DNA of 64,000 nucleotides from Allomyces arbusculus. Lineage: Eukaryota > Blastocladiomycota > Blastocladiomycetes > Blastocladiales > Blastocladiaceae. The position numbers and the translations under genes are program-made. Where the stretch lies: assembly GCA_027604705.1 (NCBI GenBank), contig JADHYV010000059.1:48727-112726 (forward strand). The letters are read 5' to 3'. Of this stretch, positions 34,190 to 43,708 are shown in pieces. The notes beneath the pieces were generated by a model. That model had not been told where the DNA came from. It saw nothing but the letters and a program-made list of their open reading frames with translations, and ran no database searches. How positions within the stretch are numbered: the stretch's first letter is position 1; each line of letters begins with the position of its first letter.

Positions 34190-35926
34190 ATGACAATCAA
34201 CCACTGCCTGCAAATTAAATCTCTGGTGCCTAAACTCGACCAGCTGCCGACCGTCGTTCTGTATCGCCTCGCCGAGTGTGTCCTAGGCAGCGCAGTGACT
34301 GAAAAATGGAGCGACGCGGATCGGTGCGCCTTGTTACACCTGGCGCTTGTTGCCCCGTCTCTCTTTGCGCCGTGCTTGCAAGTCGCGATTCGTGCGGGCA
34401 CGCCAGCGGGCACGCACGTCTTGTTCCAGGAGATCCCGCTTGGCAAACAACTTGCAGATATTGAATTGCCGCTGTGTCATGTTGGCCGCTTTCTTGGACT
34501 TGTTCAGCGCCGCAATAATGATGGGAGCGGCCTTCAACTCTATCTTATCCTGCCCGCACGCGACAAAAACCGTGCTCTTCTCGGCAGCTCGGGACATGAC
34601 AAGGCTGCGAAGCGTTGGTGTCTTTTGCCTGTGCCATTTCAGCAAGTTCGTCACTACACGCTCCACCGTGACGCACTCAGCGCCCTCGTGCCTCCGCGGT
34701 GCCGGTCCTTGGCGTTGCACGGTGCCAATACTCCCGATTTTCCCTGGACCAAAGTGATTCTGCCAATTCCGTCCACTGTCACGGAGCTGGAGCTTGTTGA
34801 TATCAACACGCCTGTTGGCCCGCAATGGCGTACCGTGATTGCTCAACTTATACCTCCTCGTCTTCACAAACTAGTCCTGCTCGACGTCTTTGCGAATAAG
34901 GGGGTCTCTGAGCTGTGGATCGAGCTCTTCAGTTGCATTCCCAAGAAGTTGACTGAATTCACGTTCAGTACTTATGTGTCGAATGACGATGCAATTGTTG
35001 TTTTGCCAGCACTTGCCACTCTGCTGAAGCGCCTCCAGCCAACGTTGACATCATTTGCATTGGGCCATTATATCCCTATCAAGGGGCTCAACGCTGTGCT
35101 GCAGGCGCTGCCGCGGACGGAGCTCCACATGCTCGATTTGCACTTGATCTTTGACTCTAATGCCTACGCTGCTGATTGCATAAAACTCGTTCCCAGCTTC
35201 CCAGAACGTGTGCAGTCGCTCAAGTTGCGAATCGATGACGAGGACCTGGAGATAAATGGCTTCACACGATTTTGGGTCGCTTTCTGTCAACGGTTTCCTT
35301 CTGTAACGCGCTCGCTCGCCCTGAATTTTGGCCCGTGGGATCCGTACTTGTACCGTCGCCTACCGCTTTCCCCAACGCTTGAGCACCTGCAAATTCGGGA
35401 GTGCTGGGCGTTTAATGACAGTGCCAATTTCTCGCACTTGTTCCCACGTCTTCCCCAGCGACTCGTGTCACTGAAACTGTCTTATTTGTTGATCGGCGGC
35501 ACCGTGGCTATTCGGGCACTCGCTCAGCACATGCCGCCTGACCTCGTGGTTCTCGAGCTTTCCCACTGTCAGTTGATGGATGCCGACCTGTCTGTACTTG
35601 GAGCGGCATGGCCTCGGGCCCTTCGCGAGCTCAATTTGCGGTCCAACCCGTGCCTGTTATCGCCGATGAATCGTGATTTCGAGTCGTGGTCACTGCAGGA
35701 ACAGGAGCAAGTGATGTGGGACCCAACGCATCGCATCTGGATTGCGTCGCTGCCTTCGTCATTGCGCATTTTTGATTTGGGGGGCGTACCGGTCACGGTT
35801 GGCATGGTGGCGAGCGTTGCTCATGCAAAAGGCACACGTCACCTGAAGGTTTGCTTACAGGCAGGCTTGATTTTGGAGCCGGCTTTAGAGCAGCTTCGAA
35901 CCAAGGTTGACGCCGTGTTGATGTAG
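34190..35926 (+). CDS. F-box-like/leucine-rich family protein (intact copy)
   Basis: A single-exon gene of 578 residues. The start 'MTINHCLQIK' is chosen because the decayed copies at 19.9 kb ('MTTNDSQQ') and 31.9 kb align there; upstream in-frame ATGs at 34148 and 34046 would add 14 or 48 residues. Residues 16-65 form an F-box-like head ('LDQLPTVVLYRLAEC', 'LLHLALVAPSLFAPCLQVAI'). 'YLILPARDKNRALL' at 118-131 is shared by nearly all copies in this window. From about 165 to the end are irregular leucine-rich units ('LVPPRCRSLALHGAN', 'VTELELVDINT', 'PPRLHKLVLLDVF', 'SPTLEHLQIRECW', 'PQRLVSLKLSYL'). No signal peptide or membrane segment is seen. The plan would suit an SCF substrate receptor, but the F-box match is weak and the function is unknown. 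Base composition is nearer 55% GC than that of neighbouring housekeeping genes (visual estimate). Confidence 0.8.
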   Translation: MTINHCLQIKSLVPKLDQLPTVVLYRLAECVLGSAVTEKWSDADRCALLHLALVAPSLFAPCLQVAIRAGTPAGTHVLFQEIPLGKQLADIELPLCHVGRFLGLVQRRNNDGSGLQLYLILPARDKNRALLGSSGHDKAAKRWCLLPVPFQQVRHYTLHRDALSALVPPRCRSLALHGANTPDFPWTKVILPIPSTVTELELVDINTPVGPQWRTVIAQLIPPRLHKLVLLDVFANKGVSELWIELFSCIPKKLTEFTFSTYVSNDDAIVVLPALATLLKRLQPTLTSFALGHYIPIKGLNAVLQALPRTELHMLDLHLIFDSNAYAADCIKLVPSFPERVQSLKLRIDDEDLEINGFTRFWVAFCQRFPSVTRSLALNFGPWDPYLYRRLPLSPTLEHLQIRECWAFNDSANFSHLFPRLPQRLVSLKLSYLLIGGTVAIRALAQHMPPDLVVLELSHCQLMDADLSVLGAAWPRALRELNLRSNPCLLSPMNRDFESWSLQEQEQVMWDPTHRIWIASLPSSLRIFDLGGVPVTVGMVASVAHAKGTRHLKVCLQAGLILEPALEQLRTKVDAVLM

Positions 35927-36179
35927 TTTTGGTTCAAGAGAATGACGATGTTTTTGTTGCTGCAAGTATTGTGCAAATATCATTGTCCTGACCACGTACA
36001 CTTTCTTCAGATTGGGCGCAAACCCCATGTTGATGTAAGTCTCCTTTCCTCACCAGTCTGGTCTCAAGCAGATCATGTCGCAGCCAAAGCAAAATTGCAT
36101 AAAGCTCAAGACAAGGATGTTGGCTTCATGCAGCGAAAGGCACTGGCAATGACGAAGAGTTGAAAGACTTGGCGTCGCT

Positions 36180-37253
36180 GTGTTATCACTAACCTGCTGT
36201 GCCCACCCCGTCCGGCCAGCCGACGCTTTTGGCAGCAACTTGCAGTTGAGACGCGTAAAGCGTCTCCATCCGCCGACTCGGAGCGGATCTACATTTTGGA
36301 CAATCACGATCAGGGCGGCTCTGCGACTTCGAATCGGACTCGGTGCCCCGCAGAAGTCTCTGCTCTGCGCATTGTCCGGAAACTGCCCGGGCATTTCAAC
36401 TTTCTCCCTGAATGTGACGATGATGAGATGAGCTGCATTGCTGCACTCATTCTGCGTGCGGTTCAGCGTTCCCAAAACTCTTGGCGCTCGACTTGATGGG
36501 TCCTAACCGCCGCAGTGATTGCAACCCCATCGAATTGCCTGCTGCACACTTGGTTTCGATATGGGATTCCCTCCTGTCTGGAACTCTCGCCAATTTGACC
36601 GCGCTTCGAGCCTCCCTTGGTGGTCAGAGTCTTTGGATGCGGCACTCACTTCTGCCACCCACACGTCCACCGCCCATGCTTCCACGCTGCGTGAGCTCTA
36701 CCTTGGGTCTCATGGTCAAGAGGAGTGCAATCTGATGCCAGACGGAATTCCAGTCTCGCCGATTGTGTCTCCCGCGCTCGAGTCGCTGGAAATTGAGGCG
36801 CTCGTAGATCAATTCCTTGAGTACTGCGATTACGATGAACCAAAGCTGCGCGTGACACTCTGACTTCAACATGGTTCTTCGTGAGCTGCCCACGTCGAGC
36901 AATTCGCTGCGCCAGATCGCGATACCAGGGCTCCATCCAGAAGTGGTTTCACCCTCGGCTTGAATCGGTTGACATCGACAGCGTTCATCTTTAGGCTGAT
37001 GATGACGACCCGCCAGAGGCACCCACTCTCGTATACTCAGCGAATCACGCTGTCTATCTGGCGCGCGATGCCGCTCATGGACCACCACGAATACCCCCCT
37101 CTTACCGAGCGCGTTGATGATGTGGACTCTGCTGTGCGTGACATCAAGGGCGGCATTGGATGGCAGGCCGAGCCACTGGATGACATGGTGCAGTTGGTGA
37201 CGATTGTGGGAACTCAAGAGGCCGAGCCTGCCTCATTCTTTGCAGCGAGCTGA
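36180..37253 (+). pseudogene. strongly decayed leucine-rich gene, probably a distinct subfamily
   Basis: Short open pieces in three frames carry leucine-rich motifs: 'HASTLRELYLGSHG' and 'SPALESLEIEALV' at 36519-36863, 'VLRELPTSSNSLRQIAI' near 36873-36963, and 'FHPRLESVDIDSVHL' just after. The final open piece ends at 37253. The LPARDK block and the F-box-like head are not found, so this is either the wreck of another leucine-rich gene or a very old family copy. Stops and frame changes separate every piece. Confidence 0.5.
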
Positions 37254-37957
37254 AGCGCGTGGTCGATGGTTTGCGCGGGTGAATGCGTTGGTTGTGTCGG
37301 GCTAACCAATTTGTTGGCGCGGCTCTGGTTACTGGTGACCACAAGCGCGCCGTTTCTTGTCATGTCATTGATGCAGCAGCTCGTTGTGCTTTTTCACCCT
37401 TTCTGACCGTTCTTGATCTGGGAGAGCAGTTTATTCATATTAATAAGTGTCGTCCGGTTTAGTATTGACATCAATCTCAGCCTTCAACCTTCAGGAGTGG
37501 TGCTTGTCATTACTTCTGCTCAGTGAAGTCATCCAAAACGTTGGTTTCCCAAGTCACTTTATCTCAGTATGCCGAAAAGAGGGGCATTGAGTAGACCAGC
37601 ACTTCAGAGATACCGAATCCCGAGAACAAAGCCGCTTCTCGCTTGGCCCACGTAAGCGCTGTGAAGAAATGTGCATCAAACGTGGGACGCCTGTTTTTGT
37701 AGGTCGTCAAGGTGCTTCTGCGAGCCAAAATGCCTTTTCCCCAAAGGATGACGAGTTCTTGTGGATCAGCATTTGAAAGACCTGCAATTCGTATTTCATG
37801 ACTGGGGCTGACACAAGGGCCAAGTGGCAAGAGCAAAGGACTGCGAAGCTCCGTGATTTGTTCGCAACAGTTTGGCCCTGTGGGGCGTCACAAAACAGAA
37901 AAACGAGACGAACGTGAGTGCAACGCCCAGAAGGCAGTCTGTTGTTCAAAACGCTAT
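37254..37957. other. intergenic, nothing recognised
   Basis: The stretch lies between the leucine-rich wreck and the stop of the FRA10AC1-like gene. Composition shifts from AT-richer to GC-rich near 38000. No supported frame. Confidence 0.5.
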
Positions 37958-38994
37958 TTATTGAAGGAGCCCTTCAAACGGATAATGAACAATGTCACGA
38001 GCAGAGGCTGCCTTTCCACTATCGCGCGAACGACGCAAATCTCTCAACTGGTTTCGCCTGCTCTCCTCGGAACGGCGGTGTGGGGGCGGCGACCGTGACC
38101 GTGAACGCGGCGGAGCTGCCGCCGCGTCCTTGGATCGAGAATGTCGGTCACGCGTATGCCCACCGCCACACGCGCGTGCAGGGCTTAGAGACCGGGATCG
38201 TTGTGGTGATGCGGATCGCGACCGCGACCGCGACCACGATTGGTGGTCACGCGCGCGGTCCTCGTTCGGCTGCACAACCAACTCGCGTTCATCGTCGTCC
38301 GTGTCCTGTGTACGCTCGCGCCGCTGCCGGCGGCGCTCCTTGTCCTTTTTGTAGTGCAGCTTACGCGAGCAGTCGGGGCAAAGACGCAGCTTGACAAGCG
38401 CCGATCTAGAGAATGGTTCCACTCACGTATCAGCACACACAATCGACCCTTGACTGCAAACGCCTTGAATTCAAATTCGTACTTTTTCTCGCCCTGCTCG
38501 ACATACCCGAACAGCACCTCCCACGACTTCAACCCGCTCCGCTCACTACACACCAAATTTCCGCACTCCCACTGCCCTTTCCCCGCGACAACTTCGCGGT
38601 GCGTGCGCCACCGCAGCGCGACTTGGCCCGTCTTGTACCGCGACAGGTCGCCGAGACAGTACTCCTTGAAGAGTCGGTCGTAGTAGGCCTTGGCGAGCTG
38701 CGCGGCCCATCGGTCATTGCCGTCGAGTGCTGCGATTTGAGCGTCGGCATTCGGATCGCGCAGGAACTGGTGGTGTTGCCGGACGAGGTCGTGCTCTGTT
38801 TGGGCTGCCGAGGTGGGAGCGGTGGGCGGTGGAGAAGAGCCGCCGTAATACTGCGCGTAGTCGCGCATGTACTGCTGGTGGCGGCGGTACTGCAGGTTGG
38901 AATCATGATGGGGTTGTGGTGGTGGTCGTTGGTTTCATTGTTGCAGGCGTGGTTCGCAACAGTGGTTGCGGTATAGGAAACGGACCGCGTCCAT
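37958..38994 (-). CDS. FRA10AC1: FRA10AC1-like nuclear protein with RS-rich tail
   Basis: Exons 38994-38986 (minimum), 38889-38483 and 38405-37958 fit. The donors are GTCCGT and GTACGA, the acceptors CTGCAG and CTCTAG. Splicing yields 'MDAYRRHQQYMRDYAQYYGG', 'LFKEYCLGDLSRYK', 'VAGKGQWECGNLVCS', 'LKSWEVLFGYVEQGEKKSALVKLRLC', all diagnostic of FRA10AC1, including the CxxC-x(n)-CxxC zinc-like cysteines. FRA10AC1 is a spliceosome-associated nuclear protein in animals. From MDA the protein has 287 residues, but conserved 'HL' residues just upstream show that translation starts further 5'; the frame is open to an ATG at 39330 and an extra exon is possible. The last 120 residues are rich in SR/RS dipeptides and acidic patches, a feature of splicing factors that is much longer here than in the human protein. 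Confidence 0.85.
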
Positions 38995-39390
38995 GATAGG
39001 CGTGGCGCGCAAATGGGTCGATTGCAGCAGGTTGGGGTCAGTAGGGCGAGCGTGCGCGAGCTGGTGCAGATGTCGCGGGCGCCGAGGTGCTCGGCTGTCA
39101 CGGCCAAGTCGTGTCTCGCGCGTGTCCCGCACCAACTTGGTGGAGCACACGCGCGAGTGATGTGGAAAACACGCCTGTGAACCGCAAGCCCGCTGCTTGT
39201 TCGCATCGCTTCCGCCGCGATCTGTTCGACCACAGCAAGTTTGCGCCGACCACCACAAGCACGACGACCTGCTCACGATCCTGGTCAACCACGAAGACGA
39301 CGACCACTGTTTGGCGGGCGCGACCAGCATCCAGGACCGCCTCGACCATCACAAGCCTGCAAGTACCAATTCTGGATCTCCAGCACGATC
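38995..39390. promoter_or_regulatory. compact bidirectional spacer between FRA10AC1-like and the 502-residue gene
   Basis: The two genes start away from each other within at most 396 bp, so they probably share a promoter. Part of this stretch may encode the missing N-terminus of the FRA10AC1-like protein. No TATA box is evident. Confidence 0.45.
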
Positions 39391-40967
39391 ATGTCGACCA
39401 AGGCGCCTTTTGACTACGGCAAATGGGACAAGATCGCGCGCGAGAACGGCAACGACTCCGAAAATGAAGAGCCGAAGACCGCTCCGCGCGCACGGCTCGC
39501 GCCTGGGGGCGTACCGTCAGTGCGCTTGACCACGGTTCTGGGCGATCTCAAGAGCGGTTGGTAAATTCGTGCACGCGCGCACGCAGGTAATTTGGGACTG
39601 ACGTTGACCACCCCCGTGGAATAGAGAAAATCCGGTGGTGCCTCGACCAATGGGCCAACCTCGCATACGTCGAGGACGTCCTCCCCGTCGCTTTCGCGTG
39701 GTGGGGTGCCGCGACCGCCGCGGCCGCGTCGCGGGATGTGGTCGACGAGACGCATCCGCTGTCGCTCGATTTGCCGGTTGCTCATGTACGTACGACGACG
39801 CTCCTCCTCCTTGCGTCGTTTGTGGACGTTTCCCTCACGATTTCTGCGGCCGTCACTCTCCAGGAACTCCGCGACCCATCCGCGACCTCGCAAGACCCGA
39901 CCCTCCCCCCCGTCGCGCGCCACCCGTACGCCTCGATCCCAACAACTCTGATCTTTGCGCGCTCCCTCCTCGCCCCGCGCGGGTCGCGCATCTACCCGTC
40001 CGACAACTCCACTGCACAAGCGATCCTCGCGCGCGAAACGCACCTCGACACCTCCCTCCTCCCGCTCGCGCAACGCGTCTACTGGCTGGCGCTGCTTGGG
40101 TCCCACAAGACCGCGGCCATGTATGCGCGCGCGATTCACGACTCGGCGCAGCAAACCCTGTGGCGCGCGCTGGTGTTGGGGGTGCCCGGTATCCGCGCCG
40201 TGCTCGTCACGGCGCTGACCCGCACGTGGGCGGGCGCGCAGCGCACGAAGTTAGTACAGGACGCGTTCAAGGCTGCCGACGCCGCACTCGCCGCGTTCCC
40301 GAGTGACGGCGGCGCGACGAATCCGGCCGATGTGGCTCTCGCCGTTGCCCTCGCCCCGCTCCTCCTCGACGGCGACACGCACCTCGCCGACGTTCCCCTC
40401 CCGCTGCCCAGCGACCTCCCGCGGTCCGCGCCCTGGGCGGTGGAGCTCGCCGCGTCCGCACGCAAGTTGCGAAAGGACCCGCGCGCCGCACGCACGCTCG
40501 CTTTGCTCCGTCGCGGTCGGCCCAAGTCCGTCGGTGCTCGTGCGCCACGCATTGTACCGCCCACAACCCCCGTCGACCTGGCCCTGGCGCGCGGGATCGG
40601 CGGAATGAAGCCGGAAACGGCGGTGCAGGTTGCAGTGATGGCGCCCGTAGCCGTGGGAATCGCGACGGCGAGCGTGGTGTTTGCTATCGCACCGAGTTTG
40701 CTGGTCGCGGTACTGGTGCTGTTGGTGGCCGGGTTGGCGAACGTGTATGCGGTCGTGTGGCTCGGGGTGCGCACGGTCGCGCGGCCGGTGGGCGGAGTCC
40801 GGCACCGTGCGGTGGGGAACGTGTTGTGGTGGATTCGGCATGGGTTGGAGGCGAAGATGGGCCGACGCGCGAAAGTGGAGAAGAACGAGAGTGTGCGCGT
40901 GGAGGACGACGACGAGGACGACACGGCCGGATCCAAGTCGGCCGAGCCATCATCGTCGTCGTCGTGA
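39391..40967 (+). CDS. unknown protein with two C-terminal membrane segments
   Basis: Two exons fit: 39391-39556 and 39625-40967, joined over a 68-nt intron (donor GTTGGT, acceptor AATAG), giving 502 residues. The junction reads 'LGDLKSEKIRWCLDQWANLAYVEDVLPVAFAWWG'; the alternative donor GTAAAT two codons later would create a stop. The N-terminus is acidic ('FDYGKWDKIARENGND'). An Ala/Leu-rich helical body follows ('SLLPLAQRVYWLALLGSHKTAAMYARAI'), then two adjacent hydrophobic helices near residues 390-445 ('VAVMAPVAVGIATASVVF' and 'LLVAVLVLLVAGLANVY') and a basic/acidic tail ending in a Ser run. I do not recognise the family. A tail-anchored or hairpin organelle-membrane protein would fit the layout. 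Strong third-position GC bias in this frame supports coding. Confidence 0.7.
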
Positions 40968-41001
40968 GCATGCCAAAGCCAACCCTTTCGACCAAAACAA
41001 T

Positions 41002-41835
41002 TTATGAACTCCATTCCGACTCCCTCGCTACCACACCTGCCACGGCCTCTGCGAGCCCCGCTGGCGTCGGCTCCCTCGCGACCCCGTCACACGGTCCCCA
41101 CCCGACTTCCTCGACCCCCTTGGCCGTCGTCTTGCCAATCGCGATCACAAACTGTGGCCGTTTTCCATCCATCGCCGCATGCACGGCGCGCACGCCTGAC
41201 GGCGCAAAGAACGCGCCGCACCAATTCGCGTCCACTGCGTCAACTTCGCGTCGAATCGCGTCAGGATCGCGAGGACCCGTCGCGTACACGACGACGCGCT
41301 CAAACGCGACCCCCGCGGCCTCGAGACGGGTGGGAAGCACGTCGAGCGCCGACGCCCCGGCGACGAACACGGGGACTACGCCGGGTCGGTGACGGGAGAG
41401 GTACAAGTCGGCCACGGCGTCGGCGGCCGACTGGGCCGCACCAGGAGACTCGGGGACGTGAATTCGGACCCTTGGGATAGTGGAAAGCGGGGCGGCGGTC
41501 GCACGGCCCACGGGGTACACGTCAATAGGGCTGGGATCGGCGGATTCGGAGAGAATTCGCGCAACGACGGTCGCGGCACGCGCGGACGTGATGAGCAAGG
41601 GCGGGACGGGGTCGCGCGCGAAAATGGAATGGAGAGAGGTGATGCCGTCGGGGAGATCGGTCGAGTCGAGGACGCGGACGTGCGCGATGGGAGTATCGGC
41701 GGGGAGAGCTGAGCGGAGAGCAGATGTGTACGGGTCGGTCCCGGTCTCGGCGGGCGCGCGGAACAGGACGACACAAAGCGCGTGGGCCGTGGGTGGCGCC
41801 TCGAGTGCAGCGAGTCGCGCGTCGTGGTCGCGCAT
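41002..41835 (-). CDS. HEM4: uroporphyrinogen-III synthase (HemD/Hem4)
   Basis: The enzyme cyclises hydroxymethylbilane to uroporphyrinogen III in haem synthesis, in the cytosol. From the ATG at 41835 ('MRDHDARLAALEAP') the product has 277 residues, the normal family length; an upstream in-frame ATG at 41961 would add 42 residues and run 4 nt into the neighbouring ORF. Recognisable blocks are 'LLITSARAATVVARIL' in the first lobe, then 'VFVAGASALDVLPTRLEAAGV' with 'VVYATGPRD', 'FFAPSGVRAVHAA' and 'FVIAIGKTTAKGVEEVG', and the closing 'PTPAGLAEAVAG', which together form the two-lobed fold signature. The family is poorly conserved overall, so the call rests on the order of these blocks. Confidence 0.82.
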   Translation of the reverse strand: MRDHDARLAALEAPPTAHALCVVLFRAPAETGTDPYTSALRSALPADTPIAHVRVLDSTDLPDGITSLHSIFARDPVPPLLITSARAATVVARILSESADPSPIDVYPVGRATAAPLSTIPRVRIHVPESPGAAQSAADAVADLYLSRHRPGVVPVFVAGASALDVLPTRLEAAGVAFERVVVYATGPRDPDAIRREVDAVDANWCGAFFAPSGVRAVHAAMDGKRPQFVIAIGKTTAKGVEEVGWGPCDGVAREPTPAGLAEAVAGVVARESEWSS

Positions 41836-41957
41836 GGCAATGGCGGGGTCGGGACCGGCCTGCGTTCGTGTCCACGACAGCGGGTCCCAGCACCCGTGAA
41901 ACATCACGCCGCCGGTCCAAACCGCCCCCCGGTGCTCGACTATCATCACGAGCGCCA

Positions 41958-42437
41958 TCACCCTCGTCGACAGCCCGGGTCCCGCGCACGCTGCTTCTGT
42001 CGCTTCTGCACCGCGCGCGCATGCACTTTGGCCGCGCGCAGAACCACATCGTGCCGCTCCTCTGGGTAGTCCCGCCGGCGCTCAACGAGCACGCGCGACA
42101 CGAACAGCCGCTTGCCCGTACGGAGAGCGTGTAGCGCAGACGCCTGCGCGGCCGACTCGAGCCGAGCGGCGAGCGGGCGATCGGCGCGGTGCGACGCGGC
42201 AATGTAAGAGGCTTCCTGGCGCACGAGGTGGACCGGGTCGAGGCAGGATGGGGGTGGAGGTTGCTTTGTGGATGCCTCGGTTTCAGGAGTGGAGATGATG
42301 GAGACGTGGGTGGACAGTGACGGCGGCGCGCGGGCCGCGACGGTCGCGGCCGAGGAGGGCACTGAGACGGAGGTCTCAGTCGGGGAGGAGCCCGTGGTGC
42401 GGGCGGTCGTGGTCGTAGTCGTGGTGCTTGCAGGCAT
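41958..42437 (-). CDS. small hypothetical basic protein, 159 residues
   Basis: An open frame of 159 codons from ATG 42437. The first 65 residues are Thr/Ser/Pro-rich with a poly-Thr run. The rest looks like an alpha-helical basic domain ('HLVRQEASYIAASHRADR', 'SALHALRTGKRLFVSRVL', 'VLRAAKVHARAVQKRQKQR'). It lies between OTC and HemD, on the same strand as both, 123 bp before the chosen HemD start. I do not recognise it. The helical half does not look like random GC-rich sequence, which is why it is listed. It could instead be an upstream exon or leader. Confidence 0.4.
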   Translation of the reverse strand: MPASTTTTTTTARTTGSSPTETSVSVPSSAATVAARAPPSLSTHVSIISTPETEASTKQPPPPSCLDPVHLVRQEASYIAASHRADRPLAARLESAAQASALHALRTGKRLFVSRVLVERRRDYPEERHDVVLRAAKVHARAVQKRQKQRARDPGCRRG

Positions 42438-42577
42438 GCTTGCGCGTCTTTCCGTTTACTCTGACACCGATCTGAGACAAAGAGAGAGAAAGGACGCGCA
42501 GCCCAGCCCATTTCAAAAGCACAGCTTAAATGTTTGAATTCACACATCACAACCCAACCCTTCCTCCTCCCCACTCC

Positions 42578-43708
42578 TTACTCCTGCCACGACCCGACGC
42601 CCAGCGCATGGTGCAGCACGGCCATGATCGTCCACTTGCGGTTATGCGCCTCGCGGAACACGACCGACTCGCGGCCGTAAAACACGGCATCGTCGACCTC
42701 GTCGTTCTTGCGCGGCAAGCAGTGCAGGAACCGCCAGTGCGCCTTCGGGCCCGCAGCGTGAATCAAGTCGCGGGTGACCTTGAACCCCTTGAACGCCTTG
42801 CGCCGCGCCGCGGCCTCGGCCTCCTGGCCCATCGACACCCAGCAGTCGGTAAAGACAAAGTCGGCGCCACGGACCGCGTCGATCGGCGAGTGCGTGACCA
42901 CGGGCATCCGCGCGGCCTCGGCGACAATCGACGGCTTGGGCGTGTACCCGCGCGGGGCCGCAATAGTCGCGTTCAGCCCAACCTTCGCACAGGCGAGAAC
43001 GAGCGAGTGGCAGACGTTGTTCCCGTCGCCGACCCACGCGACTTTACGGCCGTGCAATTTGGTCGGATCGAACCGCGTATCCGGTACCGTCCAGTCGTCG
43101 GGCAACTGCGCACCAGCACCCAAAATATCGTCGGCGACGACCGTCTCGTACATGGTCAGCAGATCGGCGAGTGCCTGCGTCGGGTGGTAGTCGTCGGAGA
43201 GCCCATTGATAACGGGAACGCTCGCGTGCGTACGCAGCGCCATCAAATCTCGGTGTGCATCGACGCGCGCGAAAATGCCGTCCACCATGCCCGACACGAC
43301 GGCGGCCGTGTCGCGCACCGACTCGTTGACGCCCATTTGAATGTCGGCCGAGGTCAGGAACAGCGCGTGGCCGCCGAGCAACGCCATGGCGGTCTCGGTT
43401 GCGACGCGCGTGCGCGTTGACCGCTTGGAGAAGATCATGGCGAGCGATTTGCCCTTGAGCGACGGCTGCAAGGTCCCAGCGCGTGCCTGCTGCTTGAATT
43501 TGAGCGCGGTTGAGAGAACGGACGCCAGGTCGTTCGGGGTCATATCTTGCAGCGAGAGCAGGTGCGCGGGACCGCGCCCGAGCCCGGCCGACGATTGCAC
43601 GCGCGACGTGGAAAAGAAGGCAGCATGAAGCCCGAGAGCGATGGTCGCTGGGCGGTGCGCGTGCGGGGCAACGTTGCGCGTGAACGAGGGCAGAGCAGCT
43701 TGGAGCAT
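42578..43708 (-). CDS. ARG3: ornithine carbamoyltransferase, mitochondrial
   Basis: The enzyme makes citrulline from ornithine and carbamoyl phosphate in arginine synthesis. It is a single-exon gene of 376 residues. The first 35-40 residues are rich in Arg, Ala, Ser and hydrophobics without acidic residues ('MLQAALPSFTRNVAPHAH'), a typical mitochondrial presequence. The carbamoyl-phosphate motif 'STRTR' is at 97-101, 'HPTQALAD' at 175-182, and the ornithine-binding 'HCLPR' at 329-333. Mature length after presequence removal (about 335) is normal. All catalytic motifs are intact. Confidence 0.97.
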   Translation of the reverse strand: MLQAALPSFTRNVAPHAHRPATIALGLHAAFFSTSRVQSSAGLGRGPAHLLSLQDMTPNDLASVLSTALKFKQQARAGTLQPSLKGKSLAMIFSKRSTRTRVATETAMALLGGHALFLTSADIQMGVNESVRDTAAVVSGMVDGIFARVDAHRDLMALRTHASVPVINGLSDDYHPTQALADLLTMYETVVADDILGAGAQLPDDWTVPDTRFDPTKLHGRKVAWVGDGNNVCHSLVLACAKVGLNATIAAPRGYTPKPSIVAEAARMPVVTHSPIDAVRGADFVFTDCWVSMGQEAEAAARRKAFKGFKVTRDLIHAAGPKAHWRFLHCLPRKNDEVDDAVFYGRESVVFREAHNRKWTIMAVLHHALGVGSWQE

